A stretch of 64,000 nucleotides of DNA from Lachnospiraceae bacterium UBA1721 (GTDB lineage: Bacteria; Bacillota; Clostridia; Lachnospirales; Lachnospiraceae), in NCBI GenBank assembly GCA_002317155.1, contig DCIR01000057.1, positions 1-64,000 on the forward strand. The letters are read 5' to 3'. Each line of letters opens with the position of its first letter. The first letter of the stretch is position 1. A program made the translations under genes and the position numbers. This document shows positions 54,001-61,984 of this stretch, one piece after another. The notes below the pieces were generated by a model. That model saw only the letters and a program-made list of their open reading frames with translations. It made no database searches and was not told where the DNA came from.

Positions 54001-54042
54001 GCTGCTAAGAAGGATCCTGTTGTGGCTTTGAGATCTGAATAA
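51028..54042 (+). CDS. MacB-like ABC transporter, ATPase fused to FtsX-type permease
   Basis: 1004 residues. The N-terminal ATPase (about 1-225; Walker A GPSGCGKTT, LSKRPAQMSGGQMQRVAIARAL-type signature, IILADEPTGALD) is followed by a first membrane helix (about 275-300). A very large extracellular region (about 305-860) precedes three C-terminal helices with the FtsX pattern SVQERTKEIGILRAIGASK. It belongs to the mechanotransmission type used in peptide or antibiotic export and resistance. AGGAGG precedes the ATG. It stands alone without a separate permease, and the substrate is unknown. Confidence 0.9.
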   Translation: MLELKKIRKDYPAGDGIVHALKGIDLKFRRSEFVSILGPSGCGKTTMLNIIGGLDQYTDGDLIINGRSTKDYKDRDWDTYRNNSIGFVFQSYNLIPHQTVLQNVELALTLSGVSKKERKERAKEALEKVGLGNQLSKRPAQMSGGQMQRVAIARALVNNPDIILADEPTGALDTETSVQVMDILKEISKDRLIIMVTHNPELAEQYSSRIIRILDGEITGDTDPMTAEQEEAEIAKDKEEIESRGGKRFKKPSMSVMTSFGLSLRNLFTKKGRTILTAFAGSIGIIGVALILSISTGLNTYIENVEEETLTSYPIQLESQTMSLSSILTAFMGTSEEGEEHDMNAVYQNDSLYNIMNALGNLEVTENDLKAFKEYLETNIELDEDGGIRDALTGVHYTYDLDLQIYTKNVDGDIIHSDIQQIMRELMMESMGISQSALTSLMGDSSAASMMGGGNQSAGRQVFEEMLPGLDGETVNAVIKKQYDCIYGHWPENYDEIVVILDENNEINDITLYALGLLPYDQVKAISDAAFNHTTIENPELSWSYEEICAQEYKLILNAESYSYDSEEGVYDDLKDTDAGLQYLYDNAVALKVVGIIRPNEDATTTMLRGTVGYTYKLVEYVVENNKKSDIIQKQIDNPDVDVFTGLVFESVASEYSDEKKAEEVKAYFDSLTDEEKAAMYVMFMSEPSEDELQQMVDQQMMGMDRQTIEATLIPSYAAQMNISEEQIKEYLAQMSDEDLFAIVREGLATQIKEQYAAGVMEQLSQVPEEQLVMGFEQMMNGSSTEDLAAKYFDVIDTSNGKYERNLNILGNVDLDDPSTINLYASSFENKDTIEAFIKEYNDNKDELEKIEYTDYIGLLMSSITTILNAITYVLIAFVAISLVVSSIMIGVITLISVQERTKEIGILRAIGASKKDVSGLFNAETIIIGFTSGIIGIVITIILCFPINAIIFKLTNISGLKAFLPPVAAVVLVIISVLLTLISGIIPSRSAAKKDPVVALRSE

Positions 54043-54120
54043 GTGATTGAGTTGTAAATGATTGATGGTTAATATTGGGGCGTGATATCTGCGATACATT
54101 GCAGACACGTTCTCACTAAG

Positions 54121-54178
54121 AAAAATGCGTATCGGTACTAAGCTCGAGAATCTCTCGCTAAGTGCCGACGCATTTTTT
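54121..54178 (+). terminator. Long hairpin terminator after the MacB-like gene
   Basis: An imperfect stem of about 22 bp, AAAAATGCGT...ACGCATTTTT with inner CGGTACT/AGTGCCG and GAGA/TCTC pairing, followed by T. A smaller hairpin (CGTG-CTGC / GCAG-CACG) stands just before it near 54083-54114. The remainder of the 303-bp gap (54179-54281) shows nothing recognisable. Confidence 0.75.
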
Positions 54179-54281
54179 ATTGTCTGCAATTGTATACGCA
54201 GAATCACGATGGACAAATTGATTTAATAATATATACTGTTAATATTTATGAGCTTTATTCCTTTATATCCATATAAGGGGC

Positions 54282-54312
54282 AAAATAAAAGGCTGGCGAT
54301 TAGCGCCAGCCT
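54282..54312 (-). terminator. Terminator of the malic enzyme gene
   Basis: Perfect stem AGGCTGGCG / CGCCAGCCT, followed on the minus strand by a T-rich run (TTTTATTTTG). Confidence 0.9.
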
Positions 54313-54345
54313 GTGTTGATTAATATAGATTATTTAATGATGAGA

Positions 54346-55497
54346 TTACTTGATGTACTTCTTAACTGCGTCAGCTACAAGCTCTGCAACCTTGGGGTTG
54401 AATGCTTCGGGCATGATGTTGTCATCTGAAAGTTCATCTTCAGGAACGAGACCTGCGATAGCGTTAGCAGCTGCAAGCTTCATTTCTTCAGTGATCTGTG
54501 TAGCACGTCCTTCGAGAGCACCCTTGAAGATTCCGGGGAAAGCTACAACGTTGTTAACCTGGTTAGGGAAGTCGCTACGTCCGGTTCCTACTACACGAGC
54601 TCCTGCAGCCTTAGCAAGGTCAGGCATGATTTCGGGAGTGGGATTAGCCATAGCGAAGAGGATAGAATCCTTATTCATTGAAGCAACCATTTCCTGGCTG
54701 ACAATTCCGGGAGCTGATACACCTACAAAGATGTCTGCGCCCTTCATTGCATCGGCAAGTGAACCGGTCATTCCTTCAAGGTTGGTAACCTCAACCATTT
54801 TCTGCTGCATCCAGTTAAGTCCTTCGGTAGTCTTAGAAAGAATACCTACTTTATCGCACATGATAACATTGGGGAAACCGTAAGTAAGAAGAAGCTTGGT
54901 GATTGCTACTCCGGCACTTCCGGCACCATTTACTACAACCTTACAGTCTTCCTTCTTTTTGCCTACAACCTTAAGTGCATTGATGATACCTGCAAGAACT
55001 ACGATTGCGGTTCCGTGCTGATCATCATGGAATACAGGGATATCAAGTGTTGCCTTAAGTCTTTCCTCGATTTCAAAACAACGGGGAGCGGAGATATCTT
55101 CAAGGTTGATTCCACCAAAGCCGGGTGCGAGATAGGTAACTGCTTTGATGATTTCCTCAGTATCCTGAGTATCAAGGCAGATAGGAACTGCATTAACGCC
55201 ACCAAACTCCTTGAAAAGAACTGCCTTACCTTCCATAACAGGCATAGCAGCATAGGGTCCGATGTTGCCGAGACCGAGAACCGCGCTTCCGTCTGATACT
55301 ACGGCAACGGTGTTGGCTTTCATGGTATATTTGTAAGCGGCCTCCTTATCCTGAGCGATAACTCTGCAAGGCTCTGCAACGCCGGGGGTGTATGCGATTG
55401 AAAGATCTTCGCGTGATTTTACGGGAGTTTTAGAAATGGTCTCAAGCTTACCATTCCATTCTTCATGCTTCTGAAGAGCAACTTCTCCAATGTTCAT
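54346..55497 (-). CDS. NAD(P)-dependent malic enzyme
   Basis: 383 residues, short bacterial malic enzyme. The malic domain has IAYTPGVAEPCRVI, the conserved AVLGLGNIGP-type glycine loop and FGGINLEDISAP, then FHDDQHGTA. The NAD-binding domain has VVNGAGSAGVAITKLL. It decarboxylates malate to pyruvate with reduction of NAD or NADP. The start is 55497, with AAGGAG 7 bases before it. The frame reaches back to 55587 without a ribosome site. It is one of two protein genes on the minus strand that are complete here, divergent from the next gene. Confidence 0.95.
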   Translation of the reverse strand: MNIGEVALQKHEEWNGKLETISKTPVKSREDLSIAYTPGVAEPCRVIAQDKEAAYKYTMKANTVAVVSDGSAVLGLGNIGPYAAMPVMEGKAVLFKEFGGVNAVPICLDTQDTEEIIKAVTYLAPGFGGINLEDISAPRCFEIEERLKATLDIPVFHDDQHGTAIVVLAGIINALKVVGKKKEDCKVVVNGAGSAGVAITKLLLTYGFPNVIMCDKVGILSKTTEGLNWMQQKMVEVTNLEGMTGSLADAMKGADIFVGVSAPGIVSQEMVASMNKDSILFAMANPTPEIMPDLAKAAGARVVGTGRSDFPNQVNNVVAFPGIFKGALEGRATQITEEMKLAAANAIAGLVPEDELSDDNIMPEAFNPKVAELVADAVKKYIK

Positions 55498-55688
55498 AGT
55501 ATTTCTCCTTAATAAAATGATAACTTTAATCGGGTCTGAAAATAAATATATAAATAAAATAACATATTTCAAGCCATACAAACGCAATTATACTCTAAAC
55601 GGAAGTAAAATTAAAGGACAAAGAACATCATTTATTTGTTATATATGGATATTGAAAAATACCTTGAATAAATCATATAATAAACAAC

Positions 55689-56801
55689 ATGAGTAAAAGT
55701 GGAGAAATACGCAAAAAAAACAGAAAAAAGACTATTTTTACTGTTATAGGTTTAATCTTAGCTACAATTATTGCTTTAGCTGTGGCTTATTTGCTTTATG
55801 TATTTTCTGTATATCACAGAATTGATGATCATCAGTTGATACAGACAGCTCCGGCAGTTAATCAGTCGGCTGAAATAGGCACCGCAGTAAGCCTCGAACA
55901 GGAATATACAATAGTCACATATAATGTCGGCTTCGGCGCATACAGCCCTGATTATACATTCTTTATGGATGGTGGAAAAAGTTCCTGGGCAAAGAGCAAA
56001 GAAAGTGCGACATCTCTGATTACAGGCGCAGGAGATTTGAGTTTATCCTTTGAGCCTGATTTTGTGTTGCTTCAGGAAATAGATGTGGACAGTACCAGAA
56101 CTTATCATCTCGATGAGCTTGAATTGCTTCGTAATAAGTTATCGGATTATGTAAGTAATTTTGCTGTGAATTATGATTCACCGTTTTTGCTTTATCCTTT
56201 TTATGAGCCTCATGGTTCGAGCTACGCGGGAATTGCTACATTTAGTAAGTATGATATAACTTCCGCTGAACGCAGAAGCCTTCCTATAAGCTCTAGTATG
56301 TCTAAGTTTGTTGATTTGGACAGATGCTACAGTGTCAGCAGAATTCCTACCGAGAATGGTAAGGAGCTGATTATAATCAATGTTCATATGTCAGCTTATG
56401 GCAGTTCTCCTGAGGTAAGAGCTGGACAGACCGCTATGCTCCGTGAGGAGATGGAGAAAGAATATGCGGCTGGTAACTACGTAATTGTAGGCGGTGATTA
56501 TAATCATAACCTTAAGCTTTACGACGATTACGGTAATATGGGATGGGCTAAGGCATATGGAAGAGACTTGATTCCTGAAACATTCACTTTTGCAATTGAT
56601 TTATTGGATGAAGAAATAAGGTATCAGATGCATAACAGCTGCAGAGATTCGGGAAAGCCGGTCGGAGTATATAATAATACCATTACTTTGGATGGATTTA
56701 TTATTTCAGATAATATTGAATGTATTGAATATTATAATTATGATTCCGGTTATTTGTATTCGGACCATGATCCTGTAGTTATGACATTCGTACTTAAATA
56801 G
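55689..56801 (+). CDS. Membrane-anchored endonuclease/exonuclease/phosphatase-family protein
   Basis: 370 residues. A basic N terminus and one membrane helix (about 15-40) lead to an extracellular EEP domain with FVLLQEIDVDS, INVHMSAYG, GGDYNHN and the terminal SDHDPVVMTF. These are the metal, catalytic His and Asp motifs of the family. Substrate could be nucleic acid, phosphoinositide-like or sphingolipid-like phosphodiester. This cannot be told. No ribosome site is evident before ATG 55689, so the start is uncertain. Confidence 0.85.
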   Translation: MSKSGEIRKKNRKKTIFTVIGLILATIIALAVAYLLYVFSVYHRIDDHQLIQTAPAVNQSAEIGTAVSLEQEYTIVTYNVGFGAYSPDYTFFMDGGKSSWAKSKESATSLITGAGDLSLSFEPDFVLLQEIDVDSTRTYHLDELELLRNKLSDYVSNFAVNYDSPFLLYPFYEPHGSSYAGIATFSKYDITSAERRSLPISSSMSKFVDLDRCYSVSRIPTENGKELIIINVHMSAYGSSPEVRAGQTAMLREEMEKEYAAGNYVIVGGDYNHNLKLYDDYGNMGWAKAYGRDLIPETFTFAIDLLDEEIRYQMHNSCRDSGKPVGVYNNTITLDGFIISDNIECIEYYNYDSGYLYSDHDPVVMTFVLK

Positions 56802-56815
56802 ATAATGAGGATAAT

Positions 56816-57367
56816 ATGAGAGTAGGTACAGGTTATGATGTACATCGCCTTGTGGAAGGCAGAAAATGTATAATTGGTGGAGTGGATATTCCGTACGAGA
56901 AGGGCTTGCTTGGACATTCCGATGCGGATGTATTGTTACATGCGATAATGGATGCATTATTGGGAGCAGCCGCACTTGGCGATATAGGTAAGCATTTCCC
57001 TGATTCGGACCCTTTGTATAAGGGAATATCATCGATTGAGCTTTTGCGTCATGTAGGTGAACTCATTGCGGTTGAGGGCTATGTTATCGAAAATATAGAC
57101 TCTACGATTATTGCACAGGCCCCTAAAATGAGACCTCATATTGATACAATGAGACAAAATATAGCAGATGCGCTTTGTATAGATATTAATCAGGTCAGCG
57201 TCAAAGCGACGACAGAGGAAGGCCTTGGATTTACCGGTAGTGGTGAAGGTATTTCTGCACAGGCTATTTGTGCACTTGCAAGTGCTTTTGATTATACTGA
57301 TTTATCGGCAGTATACGGCTCTGCAGGAGGATGTAGTGGCTGTAGCGGCTGCGCCGGAAGAGACTGA
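56816..57367 (+). CDS. ispF: 2-C-methyl-D-erythritol 2,4-cyclodiphosphate synthase with Cys-rich tail
   Basis: 183 residues. MRVGTGYDVHRL carries the zinc ligands D8 and H10, GHSDADVLLHAIMDALLGAAA the third histidine, and KATTEEGLGFTGSGEGI the C-terminal loop. It forms the cyclic diphosphate in the MEP isoprenoid route. The last 20 or so residues are extra, ending GGCSGCSGCAGRD, a glycine-cysteine tail not part of the normal enzyme (about 158 residues). Ribosome site GAGG. cysS follows 45 bp later. Confidence 0.94.
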   Translation: MRVGTGYDVHRLVEGRKCIIGGVDIPYEKGLLGHSDADVLLHAIMDALLGAAALGDIGKHFPDSDPLYKGISSIELLRHVGELIAVEGYVIENIDSTIIAQAPKMRPHIDTMRQNIADALCIDINQVSVKATTEEGLGFTGSGEGISAQAICALASAFDYTDLSAVYGSAGGCSGCSGCAGRD

Positions 57368-57412
57368 AAAACAAGTGCTTTAACATAAACGATTATTATT
57401 TGGAGGATAGAT

Positions 57413-58828
57413 ATGTATATTTTTAATTCACTTACAAAGAAGGTTGAGCTTTTCAAACCCAATGTAGAGGGCAAGGTTGCTATGTATACCTGCGGACCTA
57501 CCGTTTACCATTTTGCACATATAGGTAATCTCAGAAGCTATCTTATGGAGGATATTCTGGAAAAGCTTCTCAGATATAGTGGATATGATGTTAAGAGAGT
57601 AATGAATATTACCGATGTAGGACATCTTTCTTCTGATGCCGATACCGGTGAGGATAAGATGCTTAAGGGTGCTAAGCGTGAGCATAAGACCGTTCTTGAG
57701 ATTGCACAGTTTTATACAGATGCATTTATGGAAGACTGCCGCAAGCTCAACATTAAAAAGCCTGATGTTGTAGAGCCTGCAACAAACTGCATTGATGAGT
57801 TTATCAATATGATTAAGGTCCTTCTTGAAAAGGGATATGCATATCAGGCAGGTGAGAATATCTATTTTGATACCTCAAAGCTCGAGAATTATTATGTATT
57901 CGGTAATATGAGCGAAGACGATATGATGGTTGGTGTTCGTGACGATGTTACTGAGGATACCAACAAGAGAAACAAGAATGACTTTGTTCTCTGGTTTACC
58001 AAGTCAAAGTTTGAAGACCAGGCGCTTAAGTGGGACAGCCCTTGGGGAGTAGGATATCCCGGATGGCATATTGAGTGCTCATGCATCAGTATGAAGCATC
58101 TTGGCGAATATATGGATATTCACTGCGGTGGAATTGATAATATGTTCCCTCATCATACCAACGAGATTGCACAGAGTGAAGCATTTGTCGGACACAAGTG
58201 GTGCAATTACTGGTTCCATGTTCATCATCTTAATGATGAGACCGGAAAAATGAGTAAGAGCAAGGGAGAATTCCTTACCGTATCTCTTCTTGAGTCAAAA
58301 GGATATGATCCTATTGCATACAGATTCTTTGCACTTCAGTCACATTATCGTAAGCCTCTTACTTTTTCATATGAGGCACTTGATCAGGCTGCTTCTACAT
58401 TAAAGAAGCTTAAGAATAAGATAGCTGCAATCCCTGCTGAAGGTACTGCGAATGATGCAACTGTTAAGGAATGGCACGATAAGTTCGCTGAGACTGTAGG
58501 TAATGACTGCAATACCGCAATGGGTATTACAATGCTCTATGATGTACTCAAGGCAGATCTTGACGGTGCTACCAAGCGTGCTGTTATCGCTGATTTTGAT
58601 TATGTTCTTGGACTTAATCTTCTTGTTGCCAAGGAAGAGGAAGCACAGCCTGAGCTTAGTGCTGAGGATGTAGAACTTGCGGCATTTGTTGAGGACAAAA
58701 TTGCAGAACGTAAGGAAGCTAAGAAGGCTAAGGATTTTGCACGCGCTGATGCTATCAGAAATGAGCTTCTCGAGCAGGGTATCGTTATTGAGGATACTCG
58801 TGAGGGCGTAAAATGGCACAGAGCATAA
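57413..58828 (+). CDS. cysS: Cysteinyl-tRNA synthetase
   Basis: 471 residues, class I. The HIGH-type motif is CGPTVYHFAHIGN (with the zinc Cys), GWHIECSCIS carries a further zinc Cys, HHTNEIAQSEA the zinc His region, and KMSKSKGEF the KMSKS loop. It charges tRNA-Cys. GGAGGA precedes the ATG. The stop overlaps the start of mrnC by 16 bp. Confidence 0.96.
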   Translation: MYIFNSLTKKVELFKPNVEGKVAMYTCGPTVYHFAHIGNLRSYLMEDILEKLLRYSGYDVKRVMNITDVGHLSSDADTGEDKMLKGAKREHKTVLEIAQFYTDAFMEDCRKLNIKKPDVVEPATNCIDEFINMIKVLLEKGYAYQAGENIYFDTSKLENYYVFGNMSEDDMMVGVRDDVTEDTNKRNKNDFVLWFTKSKFEDQALKWDSPWGVGYPGWHIECSCISMKHLGEYMDIHCGGIDNMFPHHTNEIAQSEAFVGHKWCNYWFHVHHLNDETGKMSKSKGEFLTVSLLESKGYDPIAYRFFALQSHYRKPLTFSYEALDQAASTLKKLKNKIAAIPAEGTANDATVKEWHDKFAETVGNDCNTAMGITMLYDVLKADLDGATKRAVIADFDYVLGLNLLVAKEEEAQPELSAEDVELAAFVEDKIAERKEAKKAKDFARADAIRNELLEQGIVIEDTREGVKWHRA

Positions 58829-59262
58829 ATGTACTTGAACAGATAAAAGAAACATTTGAATGCGCGGAAAAGGATATTAACGGTTATTCACCGTTGACTC
58901 TTGCGTATATTGGTGATGATTTCTATGATTTGATAATCAGAACTGTAGTCGTGGAGAGAGCCAACAGACCTGCAAATGAACTCCATAAGATGACAGTTCA
59001 GTATGTAAAGGCACAGACGCAGGCTGAAATAGCTGAAGCTTTGGCGGCTGCCGAAGGTGTACTTACAGAAAAAGAAGCCGATATTTATCGCAGAGGTCGT
59101 AATGCGAAGTCACACACTACAGCTAAAAACGCCAGTGTTACAGATTACAGAAGAGCTACGGGCTTTGAGGCTTTGATTGGATATTTGTATTTGACCGGAC
59201 AGCAGGAACGCGCTTGTTTACTGGTTAAGCAGGGACTAGAAATTACCGGGCGCACTATTTAA
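58813..59262 (+). CDS. mrnC: Mini-ribonuclease III
   Basis: 149 residues with the RNase III catalytic domain only, no double-strand-binding domain. It has SPLTLAYIGDDFYDLIIRT (with the catalytic Asp), the RRGRNAKSHT loop and TGFEALIGYLYL with the second catalytic Glu. It matures 23S rRNA ends in Firmicutes. The 16-bp overlap with cysS and the ispF-cysS-mrnC-rlmB order match the known gene neighbourhood. Confidence 0.93.
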   Translation: MAQSINVLEQIKETFECAEKDINGYSPLTLAYIGDDFYDLIIRTVVVERANRPANELHKMTVQYVKAQTQAEIAEALAAAEGVLTEKEADIYRRGRNAKSHTTAKNASVTDYRRATGFEALIGYLYLTGQQERACLLVKQGLEITGRTI

Positions 59263-59285
59263 TTGTTTGAAATAAGGATTTTATT

Positions 59286-60026
59286 ATGGGATACCAGGAA
59301 TTTACAATTGAAGGCAGGAATGCGGTTATTGAGGCCTTCAGAAGCGGAAAGACGATAGATAAGTTATATATTCTAGACGGATGTCAGGACGGACCTATTG
59401 TTACTATTAAGAGAGAAGCTAAAAAAGGTGATACACTTATTAAGTTTGTAACCAAGGAAAGACTTGATCAGATGTCTGAAACCGGTAAGCATCAGGGTGT
59501 TATTGCTGTCGCAGCTGCTTATGAGTACTCAGAGGTTAGTGATATCCTTGCACTTGCTAAGGAAAAGGGCGAACCACCGTTTATTTTCCTTCTTGATAAT
59601 ATAGAGGATCCCCATAATCTGGGAGCTATTATTAGAACTGCAAATCTTGCAGGTGCGCATGGAGTTATTATTCCTAAAAACAGAGCGGTAGGTCTTACTG
59701 CAACAGTAGCAAGAACTTCAGCCGGTGCGCTTAATTATACGCCTGTTGCTAAGGTTACCAATATGGCGAAGACTATAGAGGAACTTAAAAAAGAAGGTCT
59801 ATGGTTCGTGTGCGCTGATATGGGTGGAACTACTATGTATGACCTTGATCTTAAGGGACCTATCGGTTTGGTTATAGGTAATGAAGGTGAAGGTGTTGGA
59901 AGACTTGTTAAGGAAAAGTGCGATATGATCGCATCAATTCCAATGAAGGGTGATATCGATTCGCTTAATGCATCTGTGGCCGCAGGTATTCTTGCGTATG
60001 AGATAGTAAGACAGAGACTTCAGTAA
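59286..60026 (+). CDS. rlmB: 23S rRNA (guanosine-2'-O-)-methyltransferase, TrmH/RlmB family
   Basis: 246 residues. The N-terminal L30e-like substrate domain (FTIEGRNAVIEAFRSG) is followed by the knotted SPOUT domain. Its motifs are DNIEDPHNLGAIIRTANLAG-like motif 1, GLVIGNEGEGVG motif 2, and SIPMKGDIDSLNASVAAGIL motif 3. It methylates a guanosine ribose in 23S rRNA. The ribosome site is AAGGA. Members with this context are assigned to the G2251 or equivalent site. Confidence 0.93.
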   Translation: MGYQEFTIEGRNAVIEAFRSGKTIDKLYILDGCQDGPIVTIKREAKKGDTLIKFVTKERLDQMSETGKHQGVIAVAAAYEYSEVSDILALAKEKGEPPFIFLLDNIEDPHNLGAIIRTANLAGAHGVIIPKNRAVGLTATVARTSAGALNYTPVAKVTNMAKTIEELKKEGLWFVCADMGGTTMYDLDLKGPIGLVIGNEGEGVGRLVKEKCDMIASIPMKGDIDSLNASVAAGILAYEIVRQRLQ

Positions 60027-60095
60027 AGCAGTACATAATATATTAAGATATTAAGTAAACCTAAGTTGATGATGATTTGACTTAAAGGAGTTAAT

Positions 60096-60731
60096 TTGGC
60101 TGGTAATTACGACGCAAATAAGTATTCGGAATATTCTGATGAGGAACTCATCGAAAGATACAGAAGTGGTGAAAATGCCATTATGGATTTTTTGATGATT
60201 AAGTATAAAAATTTGGTACTCAGTAAGACCAAATCATTATATCTTCTCGGTGGTGAGACTGAGGATCTGATTCAGGAGGGCATGATTGGCCTGTTTCAGG
60301 CAGTCAATGATTATGATTTTGGGCGTGATGCCAGTTTTTTTACTTTTGCGGATTTGTGTGTAACCAGAAAAATATATAACGCAATTAAGGCTTCAAATGA
60401 AAAGAAGCATTCATTCTTAAATAACTATGTGTCTCTGTATGCATCAACAGAAGGAGAGGATCAGTCTGAGGGACCGGCGTTGGCAGAGCGTCTTTCTAAT
60501 GCTGATGACAGTGATCCTGAAAAGATGGCACTCATAGGAGAATTGAAGGATGAATTGATTACAGCTATAAATGAAGAACTTACTGATTTAGAGCGAGAGA
60601 ATTTTTTATTGTATCTGACCGGTATGACTAACAGCGAAATCGCTAGAGTCATCGGCAGAAGTCCCAAAGAAACAGATAATGCTATTCAGCGTGCTAAGGT
60701 AAAGCTGAAGAAAATAATAAAGCATAGGTAA
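60096..60731 (+). CDS. Sigma-70 family factor, SigH-like
   Basis: 211 residues, TTG start supported by AAAGGAG 7 bases upstream. Region 2 is NLVLSKTKSLYLLGGETEDLIQ... then FFTFADLCVTRKIYNAI, and the C-terminal region 4 is DLERENFLLYLTGMTNSEIARVIGRSPKETDNAIQRA. Its place after cysS-mrnC-rlmB is the classic location of sigH in Firmicutes (the NYN-domain yacP gene is missing here). It would direct a stationary-phase or stress regulon. A 69-bp gap with possible own promoter precedes it. Confidence 0.85.
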   Translation: MAGNYDANKYSEYSDEELIERYRSGENAIMDFLMIKYKNLVLSKTKSLYLLGGETEDLIQEGMIGLFQAVNDYDFGRDASFFTFADLCVTRKIYNAIKASNEKKHSFLNNYVSLYASTEGEDQSEGPALAERLSNADDSDPEKMALIGELKDELITAINEELTDLERENFLLYLTGMTNSEIARVIGRSPKETDNAIQRAKVKLKKIIKHR

Positions 60732-60745
60732 GGAGCATATTAACA

Positions 60746-61000
60746 ATGGCAAGAAAAGACAGCATGGAAAGAGCAATGGAGAAGGTTGGAGGATTTGCTA
60801 CAGCCAAGAAGAACGTTGTTATTCAGTATCAGGGAAGAGAACGCAATGAGGAGCATATCCTGCAGCAGATTAAGAAGGATATACTTTCTAAGGGCGTTAA
60901 GGATGATGAGATAGAGGTTTTGGATATCTATGTTAAGCCTGAAGAAAACGCAATCTTTTATGTTGTAAATAAAAATATAGACGGTTCTATTGCATTTTAA
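60746..61000 (+). CDS. DUF6465-type small protein
   Basis: 84 residues, MARKDSMERAMEKVGG then a small alpha/beta fold (NVVIQYQGRERNEEHIL, IEVLDIYVKPEENAIFYVVN). It fits the DUF6465 type seen in Lachnospiraceae. TAAGGAG lies 11 bases before the ATG. It starts 14 bp after the sigma-factor gene. Function unknown. Confidence 0.8.
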   Translation: MARKDSMERAMEKVGGFATAKKNVVIQYQGRERNEEHILQQIKKDILSKGVKDDEIEVLDIYVKPEENAIFYVVNKNIDGSIAF

Positions 61001-61072
61001 TTCTTGTGATAGTAACTGATAGGATTATTGGTATTAATTGAAAGGATAAGCTATTTATTAGCAGGTATATTT

Positions 61073-61825
61073 ATGGTAGTTTATGTTGTTGCAAATCAAA
61101 AGGGCGGAATCGGAAAGACTACAACCGCAACCAATCTTGCAGGAATACTCGGTAAAAAGGGAAAGGTTCTTCTTATTGATGCTGATCCGCAGGGTAACAG
61201 CACAAGTACATATGAGGCACAGGTTACTGACCATGCGACTCTCTATGATGTAATAATCGACTCTGATAAGCTTCCTTTGGAGGATGCAGTTCAGCACCTT
61301 CCTAACGGTGATATTGTTGCATCTGACCCTTTGCTTGCTAAGGCAGAGAAGATGCTTGACGGAGATGTAGAGGGATTTTATAGACTCAAGGATGCTATCG
61401 ATATGCTTGACGGATATGATTATGTTGTGATTGATACGGCTCCCTCACTTAACATCACTCTTTATAACTGCCTGATAGCAGCTGATAAGGTTATTATCCC
61501 TGTTACGGCCGATTCATATGCAATGCAGGGTATTGACCAGTTAAATGAGACTATAATGGCGGTAAAGCGTAGACAGAATCGTAATCTTGAAATTGCAGGT
61601 CTTTTGTTAGTTAAATATTCAGGAAGATCAAATCTTGAGAGAGAGACAAAGCTTGCTATTGAGGAACACGCTCAGAAGATGGGAACCAAGCTCTTTAATA
61701 CTACTGTAAGAGAGTGTGTTAAGACCAAGGAAGCGCAGGAATGCAAGAAGCTTCTTATCGATTATGCTCCAAAGTGTAACACTTGTGTTGACTATGTAGC
61801 ATTTGTAGAAGAGTTATTGAAATAA
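61073..61825 (+). CDS. ParA/Soj-family ATPase
   Basis: 250 residues. Deviant Walker A VANQKGGIGKTTTATNLAG near the N terminus, Walker B LLIDADPQGNST, and VVIDTAPSLNITLYNCL. It binds ATP and DNA dynamically to position chromosomes or other cargo. No parB follows, so it is an orphan rather than the chromosomal Soj/Spo0J pair. ATG 61073 gives the family N terminus. The frame extends to a TTG at 61028. The ribosome site is weak either way. Confidence 0.9.
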   Translation: MVVYVVANQKGGIGKTTTATNLAGILGKKGKVLLIDADPQGNSTSTYEAQVTDHATLYDVIIDSDKLPLEDAVQHLPNGDIVASDPLLAKAEKMLDGDVEGFYRLKDAIDMLDGYDYVVIDTAPSLNITLYNCLIAADKVIIPVTADSYAMQGIDQLNETIMAVKRRQNRNLEIAGLLLVKYSGRSNLERETKLAIEEHAQKMGTKLFNTTVRECVKTKEAQECKKLLIDYAPKCNTCVDYVAFVEELLK

Positions 61826-61905
61826 ATAAGTGTTATTGAAGTAAACAAGAGTTATTAAAATAAAATAAGATAATATAATATAATTTATAGGTTGTATGAA
61901 GTCTA

Positions 61906-61942
61906 AAAGAAGCCCATGCAGATAATACGCATGGGCTTTCTT
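61906..61942. terminator. Bidirectional terminator between parA-like gene and malQ
   Basis: Perfect stem AAGCCCATGC / GCATGGGCTT with A-rich left and T-rich right flanks, serving both converging genes. Confidence 0.85.
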
Positions 61943-61984
61943 GGTTATTTCACGTATGTTTTTGTGTAATATTTAATGTAAGAT

